Assembly: GCA_964622235.1 (NCBI GenBank)
Contig: CAZUNB010000008.1
Location: forward strand, 1-33,806
DNA: 33,806 nt
Origin: CAZUNB01 sp964622235
GTDB taxonomy: Bacteria; Patescibacteriota; Saccharimonadia; Saccharimonadales; JAGPDM01
Direction of reading: 5' to 3'
The position numbers and the translations under genes are program-made. Each line of letters begins with the position of its first letter. The first letter of the stretch is position 1. The notes beneath the pieces were generated by a model. That model was not told the DNA's origin. It did no database searches and saw only the letters and a program-made list of their open reading frames with translations. Positions 8,050 through 14,489 of this stretch are shown here, piece after piece.

Positions 8050-9840
8050 TGGTGGTAGCGGAATTTGTGGAGCTGCATCAACTGGCAGTGACTGATTCAG
8101 TGCTTGCGTGGCTTGCCGTAGCTGATCGTCTGGGTACTTACTTATAGGTGCTAGTGGAGCAGTCGATGAAGCTATTTCTACCATTGGTGACGTAGACTGT
8201 GTGACTTCGTCTTGAAGCGCGGCCAAATCAACCTTAGGTTCGTTGTTAGTTGGGAAGCTGTGTGAGACCTTTGGCCTATCATCCACTACCGCCACGTTGG
8301 TTGGAGCAGTAGGAGCTACTGGTATTGGTGGCAAATCAACAACTGGATTACTCACTGCTACTAGTGGAGGTGGAGGAGGCGGCGGCAATGATTGTGGTGC
8401 TGCCGGGTCTCGTGCAATTGGTGGTAACGGCGGTGGTACAATTGTTTGCGACGGGGCAACCGGCGGAAGTGACGCTACTGGAGTTGACGGCTGTTGTGGC
8501 GCAGACTGGATTGGCGGTAGATCGGGAACTACGGGAGCTGCTGGTGATACTGCCGGCGCTGGAGCAACTGAATTAACGATAGCAGCATCAGCTGGTGCAA
8601 CTTTTTGATTTTGCTTAACATCAGGCAAAGGTGCCGATGTCACCGGTTCTATCTCAGCGGCTCTTGGTGGTTCATTTATCTTTAATTTATCATCGCTACC
8701 CAACATGTCTTCATCTAGTGGTTCAGTAGGTAGATCCAATATCTCAGATAATTTTTCTTCATTATCTACAAAAGATCCTTTGATTGGTGGCAGTGGATCA
8801 ATCTTTTCAGTTGATTGCTCTGACTCCCTAGTTTTCGAGTCCAATGATTCTTCCTGCTCATTACGCATTTTTTTATCAGACTCCAGCGCTTTTTCAGACG
8901 ACACACTGTGGTCAAGCGTTAGTTCGTGATCGTTCTTAGACTTACCTTGTTCAGCCAATGGAACAACATCGTCCTTGTCCTTATCAAACAGGCTGATGCT
9001 ATCATCCGAAGACTTAGTGTCTTTATTGATCTTGAGTGGGGTGACTCCATCTTTCTTTGGAGCGAGCTCTTCAATTGAGTTCGCCGATCCGAGTCGACTG
9101 ACAATAGTCTGCTGGTTGGCGCCGTAGCTCATCATCTGCGCGGCGATGTTCATAACCTGCGGCGTTGTTTTATCATTACTAAAATGCTTGGTGGCGGTAA
9201 TCAACCCAGTCAACAGTGCCTGGGAACTTGTCTGTGTTAGAACTGTTTGATCGGGTACCTTCAAGGCAAAATTTGCGACCATTTCACTAAGTGAGCTGAT
9301 TGATGGATTGTGCCAATTATCTCCACGAATTACACTTGGAATATCCCCCTTAGTCAAAATCGTTACCGGCGCAGTGTTTATAACACCCGCGTCATCACTA
9401 ATCACGTCTTCAAGCTGATCAAGTTCAGTCGCTCCTAGGATAATAACTGCATCAACGTTAAAACCACCCTGCCCAAATCGGATGTCTTTGGCACCAATAG
9501 ATGTTCTGTATGGCGTGATATAGACACGAACTTCTTCGTCAACAACTTTATAATGCAAATGATCTGCCAGACGCTTGTCGAGTGATATAACGAAGTCGCG
9601 AAGGTTATCAACATTATCGGTGACTTCTAGCTCACCTTTCAAAAATTCTAATTCTTCTGGAATTGGACGACTGATCAAAGTCGTGACGTGCTTCTCCATC
9701 TCGTTAAGAATTTGGCTCATACCAAACGCAGCACTCAGCTGATCGATATCAGGATTATTAGTTGCTGTCACAAGCACACTGTTAGCTTTTTCAAGCTGTG
9801 CAATTAATTGTTTAATCGGTGATGCTGCGTCTGCTTCCAT
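8041..9840 (-). CDS. Degenerate DHH (NrnA-like) protein with long disordered tail
   Basis: Residues 1 to about 250 align by pattern to NrnA/RecJ-type DHH phosphoesterases, but the catalytic residues are replaced. The HxNPDxDxxGS motif appears as TNNPDIDQLSAA (27-38). The usual LDTGD reads ILGATE (134-139), and the DHH triad position reads NTAPVT (155-160). The remaining ~350 residues are first acidic and Ser-rich, then Pro/Ala-rich with a run of seven prolines; they look disordered. NrnA degrades short RNAs or cleaves cyclic dinucleotides, but this copy is unlikely to. AAGGA lies 10 nt before the ATG and overlaps the stop of the small ORF upstream. Its place before truB supports descent from nrnA. 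Confidence 0.85.
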   Translation of the reverse strand: MEADAASPIKQLIAQLEKANSVLVTATNNPDIDQLSAAFGMSQILNEMEKHVTTLISRPIPEELEFLKGELEVTDNVDNLRDFVISLDKRLADHLHYKVVDEEVRVYITPYRTSIGAKDIRFGQGGFNVDAVIILGATELDQLEDVISDDAGVINTAPVTILTKGDIPSVIRGDNWHNPSISSLSEMVANFALKVPDQTVLTQTSSQALLTGLITATKHFSNDKTTPQVMNIAAQMMSYGANQQTIVSRLGSANSIEELAPKKDGVTPLKINKDTKSSDDSISLFDKDKDDVVPLAEQGKSKNDHELTLDHSVSSEKALESDKKMRNEQEESLDSKTRESEQSTEKIDPLPPIKGSFVDNEEKLSEILDLPTEPLDEDMLGSDDKLKINEPPRAAEIEPVTSAPLPDVKQNQKVAPADAAIVNSVAPAPAVSPAAPVVPDLPPIQSAPQQPSTPVASLPPVAPSQTIVPPPLPPIARDPAAPQSLPPPPPPPLVAVSNPVVDLPPIPVAPTAPTNVAVVDDRPKVSHSFPTNNEPKVDLAALQDEVTQSTSPMVEIASSTAPLAPISKYPDDQLRQATQALNQSLPVDAAPQIPLPPQT

Positions 9841-9853
9841 ATTGCTATTGTCC

Positions 9854-9982
9854 TTATGCTTTTTTTACTATCCTACCACAGAACGAATCGGTTGTCCCGA
9901 GTATATTAAACGTTGTTTTGTTTGTAACAAAATCTGCAACAATAAATTGTGCCAATTCGCTCGCTTGTTTACGTGTTGTCAT
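9854..9982 (-). CDS. Possible 42-aa small protein or leader ORF
   Basis: An ATG at 9982 opens 42 codons ending in TAA, 13 nt before the DHH gene start. It begins MTTRKQASELAQFIVADFV and ends with a Lys pair; no family recognised. AAGGAT lies about 10 nt upstream and a strong promoter at 10029-10056 fits this gene as the first of the operon. Its stop overlaps the AAGGA site of the next gene, which suggests translational coupling. It occupies the usual rbfA position but is far too short to be RbfA. It may be a real small protein or a regulatory upstream ORF. Confidence 0.5.
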   Translation of the reverse strand: MTTRKQASELAQFIVADFVTNKTTFNILGTTDSFCGRIVKKA

Positions 9983-10028
9983 GTTTATTTTATCCTTTTT
10001 GTTTTTGAATGGATGTATTAACATTAGC

Positions 10029-10056
10029 ATTATAATGCATGATTGTCAACTATCAA
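10029..10056 (-). promoter_or_regulatory. Promoter for the small ORF-DHH gene-truB transcript
   Basis: TTGATA (10051-10056), a 16-nt spacer and a perfect TATAAT (10029-10034). A perfect TTGACA also lies in the spacer (10044-10049). The -10 sits inside the 12-bp palindrome GCATTATAATGC (10027-10038), which could double as an operator. The expected leader is about 40 nt. Confidence 0.6.
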
Positions 10057-10081
10057 TTATTATTGACTTAACTGGAACTTA

Positions 10082-10110
10082 TTGCACATCTGATACTACC
10101 CTGTTATAAT
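10082..10110 (+). promoter_or_regulatory. rpsT promoter
   Basis: TTGCAC (10082-10087), a 17-nt spacer and a perfect TATAAT (10105-10110). The start expected near 10117 leaves a 50-nt leader with AAGGGG before the rpsT ATG. It is divergent from the minus-strand promoter about 30 bp away. Confidence 0.65.
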
Positions 10111-10166
10111 AACGTGTTATCTAGTAATTTAGAAAATATATATGCATTGTAAAGGGGAAAACACAC

Positions 10167-10592
10167 ATGCCAATCATTAAATCAGCTATTAAAAGAGTTA
10201 AGCAAGACCAGTCTCGCCGTGCTCGTAATCGACACCAAAAAGATGAACTACGAAATAGCCTGAAAGCTTTTAACGTTGCTGTTGCTGGTGGTAAAAAGAC
10301 AGAAATCGCTGATGAATTAATCAAGGCACAGAGTCAGATCGACAAAATGGTCAAGAAGAATATCCTGCACAAAAATACTGCTGCTCGACGCATCCAAGGT
10401 CTCGTTAAGCAGGCCAAAGAAGCTGGCGCAAAAGCTCCAACCGGCAAAGTTAAGACTACTAAGTCAACGACCACAAAGAAAGCAGCAGTAGCCAAAAAAG
10501 CAACTGAAAAGAAAACTGTAACAAAGAAAGCCCCTACTAAGAAACCTTTAACCAAAAAGCCAGCTACTAAAAAAGCTGCTCCTAAGAAATAG
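10167..10592 (+). CDS. rpsT: 30S ribosomal protein S20 with Lys-rich C-terminal tail
   Basis: Binds 16S rRNA in the lower body of the small subunit. Residues 1-90 are a normal S20: MPIIKSAIKRVKQDQSRRAR, HKNTAARRIQGLV. The tail from about residue 91 to 141 is nearly all Lys, Thr, Ala and Pro with repeated TKK, AKK and PTKKP units, like histone H1 or bacterial HU-type tails; it makes the protein over 50% longer than usual. AAGGGG precedes the ATG. It is a single-gene unit, divergent from the DHH operon and convergent with holA. Confidence 0.95.
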   Translation: MPIIKSAIKRVKQDQSRRARNRHQKDELRNSLKAFNVAVAGGKKTEIADELIKAQSQIDKMVKKNILHKNTAARRIQGLVKQAKEAGAKAPTGKVKTTKSTTTKKAAVAKKATEKKTVTKKAPTKKPLTKKPATKKAAPKK

Positions 10593-10602
10593 ACTTTTAT
10601 TC

Positions 10603-10620
10603 AACTTTGATAGCAAGGTT
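10603..10620. terminator. Weak bidirectional hairpin between rpsT and holA
   Basis: AACTTTG (10603-10609) pairs with CAAGGTT (10614-10620), with one G-U pair and a 4-nt loop. It lies in the 44-nt gap between two convergent genes. U-runs are short, so termination is only suggested. Confidence 0.35.
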
Positions 10621-10636
10621 AAAATGGATACAAAAA

Positions 10637-11548
10637 TTAACTTAGAATCTCTTGATACTCCGCTAGCAACTGCCGCAAATGTGTACTTGGCGTGATCTTG
10701 CGAGTTTTAGCGTCAATATCAGCCTGTAAAGTCGCAGTGATTAGGGCCTTGACTTGAGCACCGTTTAATTTTCCGCTTCGATCAGCCCGTGATAAGACTC
10801 TTTCTTTTATCTGAGTCAGTTCCGCTAGCTCTCGCAAATTATAATTATTTCGATAGTGAAGCACCAAATAGTTTTGTAACGACCAGCCAAGCATGCTAAT
10901 GATATAAATGTGATTAACTCCAGAATCAATCAGATCTTGCAATCGATCTTCAGTCGGTTCTCGCCCAGTGAATAACGCGTCGAGGAACTGGAAGATTGTT
11001 GTTTGTAACATCGGCGTAGTATGTTGATCGATGATTTTTCTGTCTATTTTTTGATTAAGCAAACTCAGCTTTTTTAACTCATTATCAAGTCGCCATTGAT
11101 TATTGCCCACACGTTCAACTAAGTATTGTGCGCTACTTATATCAATCTCTAATTCTTCTTTTTTAGCACATTCAATAACCCATGCCACCAACGATCTATC
11201 ATCAGGCTGGTGAAAATCTTGGGCGCTGTTATTTTTTTTGAGATTTCGGGCAAAACTACTTCGCAAGTCAATTGCTGGCTCGTAGATAATCACATCGATC
11301 AAAGTACCGTCGAGTGTCTCAAGCCAAGAGAGGGCCTCAGTATTCCAGTTCTTTTGAAGAGATAAGTTCTCTACAACAAATAAATTCTGTGAACTAAACA
11401 AGTTAGTAGCACCAAGCTTCTGCTGAAAACTGAGCAGACTGTGATCTGAGGCGTCAATTATCTCTGGATTAAGTTTGGTTTTGGCGAGCAGTGTTTGCTT
11501 GGCTTTGGATATTTCATAAGCATTGTTGCCATAAAGAATATGAATCAT
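10637..11548 (-). CDS. holA: DNA polymerase III delta subunit
   Basis: Clamp-loader subunit that opens the beta sliding clamp. At 303 aa from the ATG at 11548 it starts MIHILYGNNAYEISKAK, the usual delta opening, with FSSQNLFVVENL, RDLKK-like and WRLDNELKKLSLL segments and a helical C-terminus (FQFLDALFTG, MLGWSLQNYL). The frame is open 29 codons further upstream, but that part is the 3' end of mutM in another frame. The ATG overlaps the mutM stop as ATGA with AAAGG before it, so the two are probably translationally coupled. The delta family diverges strongly; the call rests on overall pattern. Confidence 0.88.
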   Translation of the reverse strand: MIHILYGNNAYEISKAKQTLLAKTKLNPEIIDASDHSLLSFQQKLGATNLFSSQNLFVVENLSLQKNWNTEALSWLETLDGTLIDVIIYEPAIDLRSSFARNLKKNNSAQDFHQPDDRSLVAWVIECAKKEELEIDISSAQYLVERVGNNQWRLDNELKKLSLLNQKIDRKIIDQHTTPMLQTTIFQFLDALFTGREPTEDRLQDLIDSGVNHIYIISMLGWSLQNYLVLHYRNNYNLRELAELTQIKERVLSRADRSGKLNGAQVKALITATLQADIDAKTRKITPSTHLRQLLAEYQEILS

Positions 11549-12417
11549 TTCTTTAGCCTTTGACAGTTTGGGCAAATATGCGTACCGCGAGCCGCTACTT
11601 TCGTTTTTATAATGGTAGTTCCGCAAACCTGACACGGCGTATTCTCTTTACGAAAAACTTTAGCAAAACTAATGTAGCTTCCCTTCTTACCCTCTGCATT
11701 GACATAGTTTCGATCACTACTGCCACCCTTTTCAATCGACAACGACATAACAGCCTTTATCTCCTGAAGTAATCGCCCAAGCTCATCGTCACTTATGTTT
11801 TTGACTAGTCTTGCTGGGTGAATTTCCGCAGCAAACAACGACTCATCAGCATAAATATTGCCAACTCCTGCCAGGACTGTTTGGTCTAAAATTGCTGCTT
11901 TAATACTGGTGTTAGCACGTCGACGAATGCGCGGGACAAATTCTTTGGCAGTAAAATCAGATAGTAGTGGTTCGGGGCCAACATTTTGAAAAAATACCAA
12001 ATCCTTAATTGCTGCGGTTGGAATTAGTTTGACCCAGCCAAACTTTCGCTGATCATTGAAAAACAGCTGAGAATTATCAGAAAACTCAAACGTTACTCGA
12101 GTTGATCGGTCTGGGAGATTGCCTATTAAACTATCACTAGGATGCCCTGCTCCGAATCGATCTGCACCGACGTAGACGAGTTGTCCTGTCATTTTCAAAT
12201 GAATAAGCAATGAATAATCGCTATCAAGATCAATAATCAATATTTTTGCACGTCTTCTAATCGTTGTTATTTTAACACTGATTAGAAATTGCTCCACTTC
12301 TTCAGGACTGTTTGGAAAACTTTTTAGCCAGTCGAAATCTACGGATTTAATTGTTTTACCAATTATTCGCTTAACTAAACCACGCTTAACTGTTTCCACT
12401 TCCGGAAGCTCTGGCAC
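11545..12417 (-). CDS. mutM: Formamidopyrimidine-DNA glycosylase
   Basis: Bifunctional base-excision enzyme that removes 8-oxoguanine and nicks the DNA. The mature N-terminus PELPEVETVKRGL carries the catalytic Pro and Glu. HLKMTGQL, NDQRKFGWV, GVGNIYADESLFAAEIHP and a C-terminal zinc finger (CQVC with CPNC) follow; the 290 aa are full length. The start is GTG at 12417 with AAGGAG 5 nt upstream. It overlaps holA by four bases. A TATACT with extended TGC lies about 30 nt upstream. Confidence 0.97.
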   Translation of the reverse strand: MPELPEVETVKRGLVKRIIGKTIKSVDFDWLKSFPNSPEEVEQFLISVKITTIRRRAKILIIDLDSDYSLLIHLKMTGQLVYVGADRFGAGHPSDSLIGNLPDRSTRVTFEFSDNSQLFFNDQRKFGWVKLIPTAAIKDLVFFQNVGPEPLLSDFTAKEFVPRIRRRANTSIKAAILDQTVLAGVGNIYADESLFAAEIHPARLVKNISDDELGRLLQEIKAVMSLSIEKGGSSDRNYVNAEGKKGSYISFAKVFRKENTPCQVCGTTIIKTKVAARGTHICPNCQRLKK

Positions 12418-12446
12418 CGTAACTCCTTCATGCTATCTGAACTATA

Positions 12447-12455
12447 AGTATAGCA
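12447..12455 (-). promoter_or_regulatory. mutM promoter, extended -10 type
   Basis: TGC followed by TATACT (12447-12452) forms an extended -10; no convincing -35 is present. The start expected near 12440 leaves a leader of about 23 nt that holds the AAGGAG site. Confidence 0.5.
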
Positions 12456-12494
12456 AGCGATGTTCCAAGATTAGTAACATCTTTGTTTTAGACT

Positions 12495-13091
12495 CTAGTC
12501 ACTGTTGCGTGCTTCAGATAAAACATCGCTGTAATCTGTAAACTGTTTTTGAAACAACAGATTAATCGGATCAACCAACGTAGCTGCCGTGGCTGGTTCT
12601 TTATTGCAGCTGGTTTTCCAAGTTTCCTGGAGGAGTTCATCGTTTTCAAATAAACTTAGTCGATAACGAAGGCCATTTGGGCACAAACCATCAAAGTTTT
12701 TGGGTCCATCTGGAATCAGAGTCTTTGCGGTGAAATCAGCGTTGCTTATCGCTACCATAAAGTCACGGTAGGCAGCAGTGTTGTTGCCGTAAGTTTTAGT
12801 AGCAATTGTTTTGTTCTCATAGCCTTGTAGAACTTTCATGGTTCGAGCGTTCTGGCTGACATTCATCTGGATTGTCTGGTGCTCTTGGTCAGCAATAACG
12901 TCATTAACTATTTCAAATCGAACGGAAGTATCTGCACGAATATACTCTTCGAGATTAATTTGCTGGGCCTCGGTTTGTTTTATTTTGCTGTTACCAAATA
13001 AACTACGACCGATAATCACCAAAATAACGACCGCTAGAATTGATCCAACGACTAACATCATAACCCAAAATGCTCGTGCTCCGGTACTCAT
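12495..13091 (-). CDS. Single-pass membrane protein, unknown function
   Basis: No family recognised. 198 aa with one hydrophobic helix at about residues 8-30 (FWVMMLVVGSILAVVILVIIG) after a short N-terminus, then an outward-facing domain rich in polar residues with two cysteines (LCPNG, TSCNKE) that could form a disulfide. There is no Shine-Dalgarno; the best promoter of the window ends 6 nt before the ATG, so the mRNA is probably leaderless. It is divergent from another anchored protein of similar size. Confidence 0.8.
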   Translation of the reverse strand: MSTGARAFWVMMLVVGSILAVVILVIIGRSLFGNSKIKQTEAQQINLEEYIRADTSVRFEIVNDVIADQEHQTIQMNVSQNARTMKVLQGYENKTIATKTYGNNTAAYRDFMVAISNADFTAKTLIPDGPKNFDGLCPNGLRYRLSLFENDELLQETWKTSCNKEPATAATLVDPINLLFQKQFTDYSDVLSEARNSD

Positions 13092-13097
13092 ACATTA

Positions 13098-13126
13098 ATG
13101 ATAGCACTTATGTTGTTATTTGTCAA
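13098..13126 (-). promoter_or_regulatory. Strong leaderless-type promoter
   Basis: A perfect TTGACA (13121-13126), a 17-nt spacer and TATCAT (13098-13103) ending 6 nt before the ATG at 13091. The expected start lies at the start codon itself. Confidence 0.75.
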
Positions 13127-13190
13127 TATTATATTAATAAAACAAACTTTCACTCAAGCTCATACTTGAAATTATGATAGTATAACAACA

Positions 13191-13844
13191 ATGAATAGGA
13201 TGAAAATAATAGTCATATCTGCGCTGTCGGTAGCAATAATTTTAGCTACTGCTCTCGGAGCAGGAACTCTGTATTTCTTCTATCGTAAATCTCAAATAAA
13301 CACGGATACACCAGTGACGGAAAACAAAACTAAAGATAATGACTTAACCCAAAGCTACCCCATTGATTTTGCAGACAAAGAAATTGTGATAAAATTTCTA
13401 CCGAAAGCAGAAATTAGCAGAACTAGGTATGATGCCGAAATCATACCTAGAATAAGACCTTGCAACGATCTTGACTATCTAGAAATAAGAGACGACAAAG
13501 GAAATAGCTATGAACTGTCTGTTTATGCAATCAATTGTAGCGAATTAGAAAAACGCCAGTCAGGACATTGGGGCAGTGCGCAACCGACGTCAGAGCAAGA
13601 CATACGAAGCCTGAAAGATGGAAAAATCTTGAGTAAGTTCGACACGTCACTGGGCCCTGCAATTTCATATTCAGAAACCTATACAGTGTGCACAAGCCGT
13701 TGTGAAACCTCAAAAACAAACAGTACTATGATCCTTCTTGACGACAACAGCTCGCGGGTCGCATTAGCAAAAGGCAGCAGCGCAGAGGGCGAAGGCTATG
13801 ACTACTTGGGTGAGCTTGTTACTCGCAAGATAACCGTCAAGTAA
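13191..13844 (+). CDS. Anchored extracytoplasmic protein, unknown function
   Basis: No family recognised. 217 aa with a signal-anchor helix at about residues 5-31, then a hydrophilic domain with four cysteines (PCND, INCSE, VCTSRC) that may form disulfides. The start could be the ATG at 13191 or the in-frame ATG at 13200. No Shine-Dalgarno is seen; TATGAT at 13173-13178 and TATAAC at 13181-13186 lie just upstream, so the leader is very short at most. It is divergent from the 198-aa anchored protein and convergent with the peptidase E gene. Confidence 0.8.
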   Translation: MNRMKIIVISALSVAIILATALGAGTLYFFYRKSQINTDTPVTENKTKDNDLTQSYPIDFADKEIVIKFLPKAEISRTRYDAEIIPRIRPCNDLDYLEIRDDKGNSYELSVYAINCSELEKRQSGHWGSAQPTSEQDIRSLKDGKILSKFDTSLGPAISYSETYTVCTSRCETSKTNSTMILLDDNSSRVALAKGSSAEGEGYDYLGELVTRKITVK

Positions 13845-13865
13845 GTTGTTCCTAGTTGGTACTAG

Positions 13866-14489
13866 TCATTTAATAACAGTTCGTTCTGAACCTTTGATTA
13901 CAATAGCCTGTTGGTCTGTCAGAGTAATAACTTCTCTACCATCGTCCTCAAGTCCGATTTTCATTTTACGTAGTGGATGACTGTCAGCAAAGTCTGCCCA
14001 GTGAGGAACTAGTGCAAAATCAACTAGACAAAAACCAGATTCAATAAAAACGGGTGCCTCACTTGGGTCATCGACAAAGTCGACATATTTTATTGTCGGT
14101 GTGGCAATTATCGCGCCTGAAGATTCACCGCCATAGATAATCCCGGATTGGATTAGGTCCTTAACTATATTATCGAAACCAGTTTCTCGAGCAATATAGC
14201 GTAAATAAGGCGTATTACCACCACTGAGCCAAATAATGTCGAACTTTGATAGCTGCTCTTGCATTTCGGCTATACTTACAAAACTTTTCAAGTCAATTTC
14301 CTCTGCTTCGATACCCAGCGAACTAAAACGCTTCAAGCTACTACTGATATATTCTTTTTCATCAGCTGGATAATTATCAGCAGCGTTGGTAATAAACCCG
14401 AGACTAGGCTTGCCCTTTCCCTCAATCAAACCAAGGAATACACTCTCAGCTTTTTTTGGTATACCAATTGAAGAAAGAAATAATTTCAA
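13866..14489 (-). CDS. Peptidase family S51 (peptidase E-like)
   Basis: Class I glutamine-amidotransferase-like serine peptidase; relatives are aspartyl dipeptidase PepE and cyanophycinase. With the TTG start at 14489 (207 aa) it opens MKLFLSSIGI, as the family does. LSGGNT is at 88-93. The nucleophile motif is GESSGA with Ser123, in place of the common GxSAGA. VPHW supplies His163. The TTG overlaps the polA stop as TTGA with GGGG upstream, implying coupled translation. The frame is open four codons further up to another TTG. Probably cytoplasmic dipeptide processing; the exact substrate is unknown. Confidence 0.87.
   Translation of the reverse strand: MKLFLSSIGIPKKAESVFLGLIEGKGKPSLGFITNAADNYPADEKEYISSSLKRFSSLGIEAEEIDLKSFVSIAEMQEQLSKFDIIWLSGGNTPYLRYIARETGFDNIVKDLIQSGIIYGGESSGAIIATPTIKYVDFVDDPSEAPVFIESGFCLVDFALVPHWADFADSHPLRKMKIGLEDDGREVITLTDQQAIVIKGSERTVIK

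Noticed and set aside
8243..8608. Gly-rich plus-strand frame opposite the proline-rich tail of the DHH protein
   Set aside because: Poly-Gly is simply the complement of proline codons; no start signal.
9819..10109. Plus-strand open frame of 96 codons across the divergent promoter region
   Set aside because: It runs through both promoters and the small minus-strand ORF, has no ribosome site and gives an unlikely Cys/Leu/Ile-rich sequence.
11549..11635. 29-codon N-terminal extension of holA
   Set aside because: It overlaps the mutM zinc-finger coding sequence in another frame; the ATG at 11548 overlapping the mutM stop fits the family start.
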